Below the pieces are notes generated by a model. It made no database searches. It saw only the letters and a program-made list of their open reading frames with translations, and was not told where the DNA came from. From Sympetrum striolatum (taxonomy: Eukaryota > Arthropoda > Insecta > Odonata > Libellulidae): DNA of 64,000 nt. This document shows, one piece after another, positions 1-11,404 of the stretch. The stretch is from assembly GCA_947579665.1 (NCBI GenBank), contig OX388350.1:88369152-88433151 (forward strand), written 5' to 3'. Each line of letters starts with the position of its first letter. Within the stretch, counting starts at the first letter, position 1. A program made the translations under genes and the position numbers.

Positions 1-344
1 ACTGATTCCTCACGAATTTGAGGAATTACTATCTGTTGTTTTGATGATGATAATGATGGATGTTCAATTTTAATGTCATTCCTTTCAAGAAAAGAATTTT
101 CCAAAATATTTTAGAAAATAAAAAAGCAACATATTTTAAAAGTTTTATACGTTTTCTTGTATTTTACATCAGGAAACAATTGCACAAAGTATGCTAGGTA
201 CAATTTTATGGATAGGGGAAAAATACCCATCTTGATAGCGTATGGTTTGTACTGTCAAAATAAATCGGAAAGGAGACGATATATATCTGCTCTACCGGAT
301 AAGTTTTGTAAAGCAAAGGCAAGTGCTTTATCACTTACTATTCT
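1..344. other. AT-rich sequence without recognised gene
   Basis: No domain, splice-bounded exon or RNA gene is recognisable. The 71-codon open frame starting at 157 has no familiar motif and runs into the mobile repeat that follows, so it is probably chance. Confidence 0.5.
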
Positions 345-1693
345 AAAAAAATCTGGTGTGGCCAACACATGACTTTCTCCGTATTTATTGAAAACAGAAT
401 CCTATGCCGGTAATATATAAATAACTCCAAAACAATGAGTGTTACAGGAAAATGTTTCATACAACATTTGTAGTAAAAACATTATTTATAACTTTGGTAC
501 ATAGATATGTATGAAAAACTTCAATTTCTGGATAAACAACAACTTCCGGTTAACCATTATTGAAGAATAACTCCTAAACAATGTGTGTTACGAAAAAATG
601 TTTCATTTAAAAGTTGTAGTAAAAAACATTATCTATAACTTTTGTATGTAATTGTATATACCTACATTGCATTCTGACAGAGATATCTATGAAAAACGTT
701 TATTTCTGGATAAACAACAACTTCCGGTTAACCATTATTGAAGAATAACTCCTAAACAATCAGTGTTACGAAAAAATGTTTCATTTAAAAGTTGTAGTAA
801 AAAACATTATCTATAACTTTTGTATGTAATTGTATATACCTACATTGCATTCTGACAGAGATATCTATGAAAAACTTTTATTTCTGGATAAACAACAACT
901 TCCGGTTAACCATTATTGAAGAATAACTCCTAAACAATCAGTGTTACGAAAAAATGTTTCATTTAAAAGTTGTAGTAAAAAACATTATCTATAACTTTTG
1001 TATGTAATTGTATATACCTACATTGCATTCTGACAGAGATATCTATGAAAAACTTTTATTTCTGGATAAACAACAACTTCCGGTTAACCATTATTGAAGA
1101 ATAACTCCTAAACAATCAGTGTTACGAAAAAATGTTTCATTTAAAAGTTGTAGTAAAAAACATTATCTATAACTTTTGTACATAATTAAATATACCTACA
1201 TTGCATTTTGACAGAAATATGTATGAAAAACTTCCATTTCTGGGTAAACAACAACTTCCGGTTAACCATTATTGAAGAATAACCCCTAAACAATCAGTGT
1301 TCCGAAAAAATGTTTAATACAAAAGTTGTAGAAAAGTACATTATCTACAACTTTTGTGTGTAAATGTATATACCTATATTGCATTTTTACAGAAATATTT
1401 AAGAAACGAAATTTTGTTCTGGATAAACCGCAACTTCCGGTTAACCGATATTCACCAAAAACTAATCAACTTTTAGCATTGGTAAGAAAATTCTAAATAT
1501 GAATTTTGAAAATGATCGGATAATTACTTTTAAGATGGAGCGCCCACAAACTTTTTAACCACAGACAGACATGTTCGGAAAAATAGCTAAAACATGCTCT
1601 ATGGGCCCCAAAACATCAATTTCCGTCGAAATCTGGAGGTCGAATTTTTTTGCGAATACAATACTTTCTCTATACTACGGATAGGGAGAAAGT
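345..1693. repeat. Mobile repeat carrying six 178-bp tandem units
   Basis: The stretch opens with AATCTGGTGTGGCCAACACA and ACTTTCTCC (372-380) and closes with GGGAGAAAGT (1684-1693), so the ends are short inverted repeats. Inside, the marker GGTTAACC recurs at 549, 727, 904, 1082, 1260 and (as GGTTAACCG) 1439, spacing 177-179 bp. The middle units are nearly identical and the outer ones more diverged, as expected for homogenising tandem repeats. A relative with the same two ends but only two GGTTAA sites lies at 54424-55084, which shows that this is a dispersed element and not a centromeric satellite. No coding capacity is seen; it is probably a non-autonomous element of unknown class. Confidence 0.7.
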
Positions 1694-2339
1694 AAAAATG
1701 TTAAAAACAATGATTATTATAACACTTTTTATTTTCTTGTATAAGTAATTATGTAGGAAAATGTGGATAAATAAGGAAATTATACGCTTTTTCTTGGGCA
1801 AGTGCATTCGCTTGAAGGTGCTTTTAGAAGCCCTGCCCAGCCCTTCGTTCTTTTTAAGAGCCCATTTTCTAATGTTATAATTTACAACTTGAGCAATAAT
1901 GTGCATCAGCAGTTTCCCTTAATTCCCCCCTATAATAAGGGAACATGAGGAAGACGCACGAGGGTTGACCACTGCCCATAACCGGACCATAATGAAGGTG
2001 CTCCATCATAGCGGCCGTGCGACTCCGAGCTGGATGCAAACGGATGCAATGATGCACAGCGACATCTGCGTGTTGCCTCCGAAACTAGGTAAAAAAGTTA
2101 GGGCACTTGGATACATGGAGGCGAGCCCTCTATATACCTACTCTATGGTCTTATCAAAATTGGAAGAGTATAAAGTAATGATTAACAGTGCCGTTATGTA
2201 CCAATAAAGATAATTTCATAAAGTCATAAATTGGAGCCTATTGTCAAGGGAAAATCAATAAAGCCTCACTGTTTTATAACACAAAATCTTAGCAGTGAAA
2301 TAAAATGCTAATAAAAAGTCATGGATTACAGCTACAATT
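1694..2339. other. Intergenic sequence, no recognised gene
   Basis: Open frames of 60-80 codons lie on both strands around 1875-2207, but none shows a known motif. The + frame at 1965-2207 lies just before the Tigger relic and could be a decayed upstream part of that element; I could not recognise it. Confidence 0.4.
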
Positions 2340-3118
2340 TTTACTGAGTTTTTGCAGGCTCTAGATTCAGTGATGAGTGCTCAACAGCAGAATATTTTAT
2401 TGTTTGTCAACAACCGTGCTGCTCATCCTCAAAGACACGCCATATCTTAAGAACGTTAAAGTTTTATTTTATCCTCCAAATTGTATCAGTGTTCTACAAC
2501 TTCTAGACATGGGTACTATTCAGGGCTTTAAACAGTTTTATCAGAAGCAACTAGTGCAAAGAGTTGTCTAGCTAATGGATTCAGGCACACACATTGAACC
2601 ATCAATGTTTACGATTAATGTCCTGCAAGCAATGCATTTTGTTCTTTCAGCATGGCATCAGTTCTCTTAAATCTCGATAACGAATTGCTTTAAAAATGCG
2701 GTTATGGAGATGAAAGCAGTCAAAATGATTCTGAATCCATGACATCACAAGAAAATGAAACTTAGGAAAATGACTGGAATTGGCTAACACACAGGGGCTT
2801 GAGGGGACCTTTGAGGATTACCTAATTTGTGACAGTGAACTCCCCACATGTAGTTTTGACAGTATCGACACTTTATGTGAGGATAAGGAAGAAGAAAGTG
2901 ATGAGGAAGATGATGGAGTCCATCAAGATAGAGATCCTGTTCCGACATTTCCCGAAGCGAAAGATACGTTAGAAAAATTAAGATCCTTTTTCTACGCCCA
3001 TGACATTGAAGCAGGTGACAAGCACAAATTGCTGATGATAGAAGAATCCCAACGTCAGATAAAACAAAACTCAGAGAGAAAGCAGCTAACTATCACCAGT
3101 TTCTTCAAGAATGAATGA
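2340..3118 (+). pseudogene. Tigger/pogo-type transposase relic (C-terminal half)
   Basis: Conceptual translation across frame breaks gives the pogo/Tigger catalytic region: a degenerate VDN-AAHP motif near 2400, then FYPPNCISVLQLLDMG near 2470-2515 (family form LPPNTTSVLQPLDQG), then GFKQFYQKQLV. After stops and frame changes the acidic tail follows at 2780-3118, with EEESDEEDD and the end sequence KQLTITSFFKNE, which resembles the ...ITDFF tail of Tigger transposases. The N-terminal DNA-binding domain and the first catalytic aspartate are not visible. In life this protein would cut and paste its own element at TA sites; this copy cannot do so. No terminal inverted repeats were identified. 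Confidence 0.75.
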
Positions 3119-4067
3119 ATCATCTTTAAGGTAAATATTTTATAATTAATTTTTATTATGTTCTCTTTATAAATCCATAGGAGTTTTATTTGCATAAACT
3201 TTTGTTATGTATTCGTTTTAATAGTGTAAGCAGACTCCACATTTCCCATTTTAATTGTTTTCCTATATAAAGATTTAAAGTTTAAATTTAAAGAAAGTTT
3301 ATTATAATATTTGGCTTAAGGTATTTTGAAATATAGTTATCTGAAGACAATGCTTTCCTCTATGGATAAATACCAAGATCAACCAGTCCCTTTAATAAAA
3401 AAAATATCCAAACCAAATAAGAATCACTAGTACTTAAAGGCATACAAGCATAATTAACATGTAATACAAGCAAAAACGAAAATGAAACATAACCAAACAT
3501 CTGAAAATGGAAATCATGAAATAAAAGAAACTAAATAAAGCTTGAACATGTTTATTCAAGAAATCATTTGATAAGAAAGTAAATTAAGAAAAATATAAAC
3601 ACATTTGGCCAATCTTATTCTTTTAACAGGAATGTCCTTTGATTAATAACAATCACAGTATCAGTAGTAAAGTATCCACCAAATAGATTTTGTGTGGGTA
3701 AAATACAATGTATAAGACAAAATGAATTTTAAAAAGTTTGCATTCAATGATAAGCATTCTTTAAAAACCTTAACTTCAATGATAGGTGTTTTCAAAACAT
3801 AAAATGTCTTGGAAATAGATACGATAGATTAAAACGGAAGTAAAATGTTTGTTAGAAAGCAATTATTGTTTAATATATTTGTAGGAATGCTGAAATCCGA
3901 CAAACACTTTAAAGAAATGAACTGAAGTCAAAAAGGTACCATTCAAAGATCCATCAGATAGGTGCAAATTATATAATGAGTTAAGAAAAAAATGACATCA
4001 TTCTTAATAAATCTCTGGAGAGGATTAAGAAAACATTTGTTTTGATGGTAAAAGTATCCATGATACA
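3119..4067. other. AT-rich intergenic sequence
   Basis: I see no gene, RNA or repeat that I can name here. Base composition is strongly AT-rich, with frequent stops in all frames. Confidence 0.5.
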
Positions 4068-4378
4068 TCAGAGAATACCTTTATTGACCCGAGTAGTGCA
4101 ACTCGCTGAAATCACAGGTCGACGGCGTCCATACTTGGAGGTGACCATTTGGGCCTGCATGCAGATGGAATGAAGACTCAGCTGAGGAGTATGACGATGC
4201 ACAAGGGAACGACAGTGACTCTTGAGATGGGTGCGTAAGGAGTTGAGAGTTGGAAGTCTTTCTGAACAAGTCCTACAGGAAAACCTCATTGCTTTCTTTG
4301 CTCCAGCTTTTAACTTGGAGGATATACAGATATGAGGTCCAGTGGGCAGATGAGATAATGAAGAATGCCCAACAGATC
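4068..4378 (-). CDS. Possible exon with one C2H2 zinc finger
   Basis: Reading leftward, an AG acceptor with a T-rich lead lies at 4379-4380. An open frame then runs to a stop at 4068. It contains FSCRTC followed by twelve residues and HLKSH, an exact C-x2-C-x12-H-x3-H classical zinc finger, preceded by a basic stretch (KAGAKKAMR). Such fingers bind DNA in nuclear transcription factors. After the finger a second frame is also open and serine-rich (SSYSSAESSF), ending at 4081, so the true reading may shift by one base or this may be a pseudo-exon. AATAAA occurs within the last codons on this strand. No neighbouring exon was found, and the gene cannot be named. Confidence 0.4.
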
Positions 4379-4558
4379 CTACAACATTATTAAGAAAGGG
4401 ATGTTATTTTAGCGAGTGCTAGAGTGAAAAAACTATATATTCCACCATGCATACAGCCAAACCAGTAGTTTATTGCTACCATAATATGAAACCAAGGGGC
4501 AGTGTTCGATGAGGGTGAACAAAACGCCAGTTATTTTAGCGGAAATATTATTTAACCA

Positions 4559-5412
4559 CATCTATTATATATAGACGTTTCTCCGGATATACCTATTCAT
4601 ATATACATTCATATCTATTATATAACATGAAATTAGTGTTTTCGATCTACTTGCAGTATGCAAGCTACATTTTACTCAACTATTATATATAGACGTTTCT
4701 CCGGATATAATTATATATATATACGAGTAAAATGTAGCTTACATAATGCAAGCAGATCGAAAACACCAATTTTATATCGGTATCATATTGGGACGGTCCT
4801 CAAAAGAAAAAAAAAGGATTGAAAATATTCATAAAAATTCGCTGTAATTTAATCGTCTGGCATCGAACCTGGGTCTTCCTGGTGAGCTTACTATGCAGCA
4901 CAACAGAAAATCACCATCTCTAGCTATGTATGCAAATTAAAGCAGAAATATTGGCTGCATCTGCCTCAAACGACGTCCTACTTTTCCCTTATATTCCTTA
5001 CGTGAGAAATTGTGATGTGCTCTGGGATCGAACCCAGAAACAGCAAGGTCTATCTAAGGGAAAACGGACTTGAAAAAAGTCTGACAGGGCCGGGAACCGA
5101 ACCCGGGATCTTCCTCTAACCGGGAGGCTGCCTTAACCATCTAGGCTACCCGACCAGAACATTTTAGTTTTTATGTATAACATGTAGTTTTTCATTATTT
5201 ATTTTGATGCACTTATCGGAATGATAGGAAGTTTTCGCTTGGCTGGAAGATATATGGTAATAATTGGTTTCAGAAAAAAATTTAGATAAGACCATACTTT
5301 TTCTGGATTTGATGCCAAAGCACATTAGAATTTCTCTCATAAGGATATAAGGGAAAAGTAAGATGTCATTTGAGGCAGTTGCACCCAATATTCTGTTTCC
5401 CATCTTCTCCAA
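4559..5412 (-). repeat. T-arm-motif modular repeat, copy 1 (truncated, SINE inside)
   Basis: A reversed copy begins with the terminal sequence CGAGTAAAATGTAGCTT at about 4724 and a hairpin around TGCAAGC. It contains motif monomers near 4865 and 5033 (TCGAACC, the reverse of GGTTCGA) and continues with the typical AAGGATATAAGGG block near 5345. An oppositely oriented solo end lies at 4645-4678 (GCAGTATGCAAGC, then TTTTACTC). The pieces are joined through TATTATATATAGACG linkers. A tRNA-derived SINE head is inserted at 5087-5154. No protein is encoded. The family description is in the findings. Confidence 0.7.
5087..5154 (-). repeat. tRNA-derived SINE head
   Basis: On the - strand the sequence begins GTCGGGTAGCCTAGATGG, an A-box-like D-arm (TAGCCTAGATGG), and ends with a T-arm CCGGG-TTCGGTT-CCCGG containing the B box. 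Spacing fits a tRNA, but the 3' side cannot pair with the 5' acceptor strand and the anticodon loop lacks the invariant U. It is therefore a tRNA-like Pol III promoter of a SINE and not a working tRNA. It interrupts the modular repeat. Confidence 0.6.
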
Positions 5413-6343
5413 ACGGGCTTTAGAATAAAGTTCTTTTTAACTATTTACATAATTACATTGCCTATTGTCTATTTGTTTATTTAATTATAAACGGAACTCA
5501 TTGTTGTGGTAGACGCCATTTAATAAATATAGGATTATTTTGCAGTATGTCTTGCACTGAACCGAATACTACACAGGTAATCGTCTATTTATTCTCCGCA
5601 TTTTTATGTTATGCAGTTTTTTATTATATCTTTACAGTGTTTGGCAGATTACCTTAATATAATTTTAGGAATGCGTATTCATTAAAGACTCCCATATCAC
5701 ATAAACGTGAAAGGCTTTCGAAATAATTATTTTACTATCATATTATTTGGTGAATCTCGATCTCACTCATTTGAAAATTATGTATACAATAGACAGTGGT
5801 ATAATAAAAAAAAATTTCTTTCCATATATGTTATTACTGAAGGTTGAAAAATGTAACTTTCGTCAAAATGAACAGCGAATATCTGCACGGTCAATGAATT
5901 ATTCGGGAATACATACTGTGATAACATAAGTTTATGTAGAGGATACGAGACCATTTTTCAACGAGGATAATCGGAAAAATCATGTAAGTAGTGAGATTAT
6001 TCGAGGATTCAATTGAAAAGTCTACACTGAATCTATTTAGGGGGAATAGGTATAAGGAATTTAGATTATAAATTCTCATTAGCTACTGGCGAAGTAAGTA
6101 TTATACCGGATCAAGTAATAAAATAATTGCCTTTTTATCTTATGCAGATTTGTATTCTAACTTAACATTCTTAAGCTTATTTCTTTAATTTACTTTTACG
6201 AATGCACATTAAAACGTCGTCGTCGCCGCTGCTAGATTCATCGCGGTGGGATCCCGAAAGAGATACCACAAATCAGCCGATCGCCGTGGAAACCTTCAAC
6301 TTTACATATTCATTGAGGACTGAAATCCAAAACTAAGTAAGGT
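5413..6343. other. Intergenic sequence without recognised gene
   Basis: AT-rich, with short unrecognised open frames on both strands. A GC-richer patch with CGTCGTCGTCGCCGCTGC lies at about 6213-6230, just ahead of the Helitron helicase fragment, but I cannot assign it. Confidence 0.4.
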
Positions 6344-6500
6344 AGGAATTGATTTGAGAAGCGACGTGTTTTCACATTGCCAGCTGTATGTCGCGCTAGG
6401 AAGAGTACGTTCCTCAGAAAATATCAGGGTGTTAGTTTCACCGGAAAGGATATTTGATAATATTCCGCACACCGTCAATATTATCCTCATCATCATTTTT
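6344..6500 (+). pseudogene. Helitron Rep/helicase fragment, PIF1-type helicase C-terminus
   Basis: The frame reads GIDLRSDVFSHCQLYVALGR and then VRSSENIRVL. This is the end of the PIF1-like helicase domain of Helitron transposases, whose usual form is GxDLR..FSHGQLYVALSRVxS.. and includes helicase motif VI. The Rep domain and helicase motifs I-V are absent, so this is a short remnant. Helitrons move as rolling-circle DNA and often leave non-autonomous copies with a 3' hairpin, which is relevant to the modular repeats in this window. Confidence 0.75.
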
Positions 6501-7146
6501 TTTGGGTCCCCCCTTGTAATTCTGCATGCTAGGATGGGTTATTGAGGAATAGCTATACTTTGTCACAGGATGGATATAATATGGGAAGATATTAATTTTT
6601 AATGAAATGAATGAATGGAAAATCCAAGGTTAAAACCAGTGCTCTGAGACCATAATCTTGGAGATTGTGAAATAATTCTATTTTTCAGAATCTTGGATTC
6701 AAGCCATGTAGTTTAGCAATTTTCTTTTTGTTTTGCCCCTACATGAAAACATTTTTCAAATGTCTGAAATGTTTCTTTCTCGTTTCATAACCCTAATAAA
6801 TATGAAATGCTCAGTCACCAAGATATAGAAGAAAAAATATGCAAATCTTTACGCAAATACATGCCACTGATAACTCAAAAAATCATTTACATCCATTTTC
6901 TTAATGCATTGAGCAAAAAAGGTTTCCTGCCCCTGTATTATAGGCAATTTTGTGTTTACCAAATGGTTCTGGAACCCCTTAGTCGAATCTTGGCTATGCC
7001 CCTCATATATATGTGTGTGTAAGTGTAATAATATTTGATTATACAAGATCTAATTATAAGGGTAATTATAAGTAATTTTTGAGCCTAAGGAAGCGGCAAT
7101 CCTATAGGATCTAAATCAACCACTGGACGGGGGAAAGCAATACCCG
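6501..7146. other. Intergenic sequence
   Basis: No domain recognised. The open frames at 6807-7046 on both strands are short and have no motif. Confidence 0.4.
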
Positions 7147-7977
7147 TGGTTCAACATAGGCTTGAACGATATACTTAAAAGAATTAGTTCACTTAAGAGT
7201 AAAAAATCAGTCGGGCCAGATAACATACAGGGAGACGCTTTGAAAATTGGTGGAGGTGCTACAGTTTATTATCTACATAGAATATTCACTATTGCATCAA
7301 ATAATGGTGAAATTCTGCAAAAACTGGAAATCTGCTACATTTATTCCAATTTATAAGGAAGGGAACAAGAAATTGGCTGATAATTACAGACCAATAAGTC
7401 TCACTAGCGTTGGGACAATGAAAAATGGATATCTGATTGTCAGAACGGTTTCAGGAAGGGATACTCCTGCAAATCCCAAATCTTATGCTTTAATCAAGAC
7501 TTGGTGGAAGCTTATGATTCATCAGAACAAGTAGATGAAGTATTAATTGACTTATCAAAAGCATTTGACGTAGTAGATCATAATATTCTCCTGGAAAAAA
7601 TCTCATGCATAAATATTGATCCAACAATAATTAAATGGATAAATTCATTGCTGAGTGATAGAACAATAAATGTGAGGATCGGTGAACAATCACTTACCAC
7701 AATCAATTTATCAAAAGCTACTAATGTAACATCAGGCGTTCCTCAGGGAAGTGAGCTAGGACCTAAATTATTTTTAATTTATATCAATGATTTGCCAAAA
7801 ATCCTAAAATCGAACATTCATTTGTTTGCCGACGACCGTATTATTTATCAAGCAATAAAAAACCTTGGAGACTACACCGCATTACAGGATGATCTTACAA
7901 AATTAAACGTATGGCTTGTTAAAAATAAATCAAAATGTAACAAAAGCAAACTAATTACCATATTTGTCCGAATATAA
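7147..7977 (+). pseudogene. Non-LTR retrotransposon reverse transcriptase fragment (jockey/CR1-like)
   Basis: Three overlapping frames together give reverse transcriptase blocks in order: SKKSVGPDNIQGDALK (7200-7245), KEGNKKLADNYRPISLTS (7355-7405), DLSKAFDVVDHNILLEKI (7548-7600), TSGVPQGSELGPKLFLIYIN (7730-7790) and FADDRIIY (7825-7848), where YADD/FADD holds the catalytic aspartates. Frame breaks near 7350 and 7500 show decay. The endonuclease part is missing, as expected from 5' truncation. The reading stops where a pogo-type element begins (about 7958). A matching LINE 3' end resumes at about 10070, so the pogo element may have landed inside this LINE. Confidence 0.8.
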
Positions 7978-9870
7978 GCCCCCCTTTTTAGCAAAAATAT
8001 CGGCCATAGAAGTGATGAGGGGGGCTATTTTCGGGCACTAAGATAGTTAACACCGACGTTTATTGAATATTTGCCTCCCAAAACGAGAAGAAAATTGCGA
8101 AATAATACGTAAATATACTCTACAGTAATAAATACAATGATTCTGCCAAAAATGTTTTGAAATGTTATTGCCATTTCATTATTTTCTCTTCAGAATAATT
8201 AGTTTGAGATTCCTTATATATCCCGGTAAAGAAAAGAAGCAGCCATGAAACTGCCGTGCTTTTACCCTTGTTTGAAGGGAAGCAATAGAGGAGCTTCATG
8301 ACACTGCGTTTAAAGTGCTATTAGTAGAAGGTTTGCGATTGAATAGAGTGTTGGAGTTTCTTTTTCTTTCTTTCTCTTTTCAAGAAAGAGCCTTTACTTC
8401 TTAGCCATTAGCTGCTGTTTGTAGACATAAATATGAATTCAGAAGAAAGAAGGGCGTCCACGATACGGCAATTAAAGACCCTCCAACTTAGGAGCTACGA
8501 TGCAAATTTTAAAAACGCTATAGCAAAATATGATGATCATGGAAACCATTCAGCAGCTGAAAAATATGATGTGGACAGAAAGAGTGTCCGACTTTGGCGA
8601 GCACAGCTTCCTCTACTACTCAAAATCTCTGCATCTCGCTGAACATTTCGGGGTCCAACTACCAGCAGACACACGGAATTGGAAGTGCATATTGTCAGAT
8701 TTGTATGCGAAAATTGAAGGAACGGTTTAGCCGTCACTCGCAATATGATCTGTACAGAAGCTAGAAAGATTGCTTGTGAAATGGGTATTTTGAGGGCGGA
8801 TATCTGAGGGAGTTCTGGGTGGTAAAGGAGGATTATGAAGAGGAATGGGTTTTCCCTGCGAAGGCGAACGACGCTCACTCAGCGGCTACCGCAATTCTAC
8901 AAAGAGAAGATGCTGCGTTTTCAGTGATTCATCATTCACCTACGGTAGCGGCAACATTACCTGTTGGGGCAAATTGGCAATGCTGACCAATCTATTTTGA
9001 CGTGCCCAGTTCTACTACTGTCGAAGCGAGGGGATCAAAATCAGTGACAATTAAAACCACAGGAAACGAAAAGACAAGAATTACATGCATGTTGGGCATC
9101 ACAGCTGATGGAAGGAATACGTATTCACCTTATGTAATATTTAAGAGGAAATCTCTGCCAAAAGATAAGTTTCCTCCTGGGATTCATGTAAGGGTTCAAG
9201 AGAAAGGGTGGATGACTGAAGAGTTAGTGAGTGAAAAGTGAAAGTGGTTTGGCAGAGAAGACCAGGAGCTCTCCTCAACATGCCATCAATGCTTGTGCTA
9301 GATTCCTTTAAGGGTCATGTTACTGAGGAAGTAAAAAAAGATATAGGGGCGGAAAATTCTGACATGGTTATAATCCCTGGAGGAATAACGAGCCTGCTTC
9401 AGCTGCTTGATGTGTCGATAAATAAGCCCTTTAAGGACAGGTTGAAGGCAACTTGTGCTGAGTGGATGCTGGAGGAGGAAAAGGAAAATACTCCATCAGG
9501 AAAAATAAGGAAACCTCTCATCACTCAGTGGGTGCTAAAGTGTTGGAATGGAATTCCTGAAAATATTGTGATGAAGAGTTTAAAAAAATGTTCATGTCTA
9601 ATGAACTTGATGGTACAGAGGATGACATTATTTTGATGGACTCAGATGATGATGATGATGATGATAAAGACTGGTCTCCTTGTGATCCAGAAGAAAGTGA
9701 TGTGACAGGTGACAGTGAATAGAGAAAGCAATCACTAACAAAAAGATAAAAATATGCATTTCTCCATATTATTACTGTTGCATTTAGAGGGAAAACTATA
9801 CAAAGAAATAAATAGATTGAAAAAATATACTTTATTCTAATTATTCCTGAGAAAAGAATAGAGGAAAACA
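7958..9870 (+). mobile_element. Pogo/Tigger-type DNA transposon, decayed
   Basis: Coding pieces: 8433-8640 carries an N-terminal helix-turn-helix (SYDANFKNAIAKY, later SAAEKYDVDRKSVRLWRAQL). 9002-9240 has VTIKTTGNEKTRITCMLGI, ADGRNTYSPYVIFK and GWMTEELV. 9238-9721 has the DDE core SMLVLDSFKGHVTEEVKK, IIPGGITSLLQLLDVSINKP, and an acidic DGTEDDIILMDSDDDDDD tail ending at a stop near 9721. Stops and frameshifts separate the pieces, so it is inactive. The left end probably begins near 7958 with a CATATTTGTCCGAATATAAG sequence; no matching inverted right end was found. It apparently splits a LINE (7147-7977 and 10070-10719). Confidence 0.75.
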
Positions 9871-10069
9871 TTTTTTATAAAATATGTGAAGGCTCAAAAT
9901 TATTAAAAATTTGTATTTCATTCTCATGCTTAGATATTAAAAAAAAAAGCATGTAAAACTGGTATGTATGTCCCTAATTCAGGCACATATTCTATTTTTG
10001 ATGCAAAAGTGTGTTTTACCAGCAAAGGAAGATATCAATAGTAATGTTAAATTTTTTCCAAAATTGAGA

Positions 10070-10719
10070 CTCGCATTTGGGATCCACACCGAAAAGGACT
10101 AACAGACAAATTAGAAAAGGAGAGCAGCAAGATTCGTGTTGATATGGGAAGACAAATAGCGTCACTGCAATGGTTGAAGAACTTTAAATTAGAATATAGA
10201 CGTCAAGTTAAAAGGTTAGGGAATATATGCAAAACTATTACTGGAAAGCCTTTGTTGAAAGAATTAAAAAAATAGACTCAGGAAACCGGATAACCTTGGG
10301 AGAAACAACCACAATCACAAAGTCGCTTAAATAGAGAACAGATGCTGGTAAATATTCATTTCTAAATCGGGGAATAGTAGAATTGAACAATTTACCTGGA
10401 GAAGTTTTAGAACCTTTTCCCCCTTCTTGTAATATATTTATCAATAAAATTAAAAGGGTTTATGATATTGTTGTAATGTTGTGATTTTTAGAATATTGTA
10501 ATATTACTGTAATATTTTAAATATTGCATGATTGTTGTCAATTTTGCAGAATTTTGTATATTTTATAATTATATGTATTACATACTGCCTTCGGGAGGTT
10601 TCCCTCCCGAGTAGGGTGAATACCAGGCAGATTATGCGATTTCCTCCCCCCTTCCAATGATACGACTACATCCTGGCCTTGTGCCTATTTGTAGTTTTGA
10701 TTAATAAATAAATAAATGA
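10070..10719 (+). pseudogene. LINE 3' end, jockey/CR1-like, with AATAAATAAATAAATG tail
   Basis: The frame starting near 10080 reads ETRIWDPHRKGLTDKLEKES, then MGRQIASLQWLKNFKLEYRR. This is the conserved region after the reverse transcriptase in jockey/CR1-type elements (family form ...VWDPHTKGLIxxLEKVQRRAARFV... SVTxxLxxLxWxxLExRR). Stops follow near 10272. A GC-richer 3' untranslated block (CTTCGGGAGGTTTCCCTCCC, near 10590) and a short AATAAATAAATAAATG tail at 10702-10717 mark the 3' end. It is likely the displaced 3' part of the reverse transcriptase fragment at 7147-7977. Confidence 0.7.
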
Positions 10720-11400
10720 AACCTTTGTTTAAATCAGCATCTGTGACACCTTTTTGATGAAATCTGAACAATGGAGTAGTTGGGGAAGGTGGCAGAAGAC
10801 ATTTTGCCCAATCTGGGAGGCTGCTGCTCCGAGATGACAGGATGACAGGACCTCGACCCAAACTGAGGAAACTCTCTTCAGGCCGAATGAAGCGATGATT
10901 GGACCTGAAATTGAACAGTAAAATGTAATCTCAAAAGTGATTCAACAGAACTTAATGGACAACCATGAGAGGCACATTTTGTTGGGGCAGGAGGTGCCTA
11001 AGGATTGAAATAGGAAAAGAGGATCACTTCATGAAAATCGTTCAAATAATGACCTTTAGGGAACAAGGAAAGGAAACAACTTTGCACAAGGTGCAGCTTA
11101 AACCCACGGATAAGCAGAAGAGAAAAATATTTTGCCTCTATGAGGACCTCTGGGTGGTTGAGTACCACTTCCCTTAAATCATCCCTTTAACAGATGATGG
11201 ATTTTGACATACCAAAAAGTGGGAGACCTGAGTTCAAGTCATGTCGCTCTTCTGTATATCCACAGGTTTAAACCACTTTTCGTGTTAAATCATTTCTTTT
11301 CCTTGTTCCCTAATGGAGTAATTTCCTTGAACTGATCTTCCGTTGGATGAGAGACAAACAATAGCCATAAGATCTATTTAACCTTTCTCCAGCACAAAAC
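10720..11400. other. Intergenic sequence
   Basis: No recognised gene. The 70-codon frame at 10965-11177 has no known motif. Confidence 0.4.
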
Positions 11401-11404
11401 TTAG

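Noticed and set aside
345..1693. Regular 178-bp spacing as a CRISPR array
   Set aside because: Units are far longer than CRISPR repeats plus spacers, the whole unit is repeated without unique spacers, and the genome is eukaryotic.
5087..5154. Functional tRNA on the - strand
   Set aside because: The acceptor ends do not pair and the anticodon loop lacks the invariant U, so it is a SINE head.
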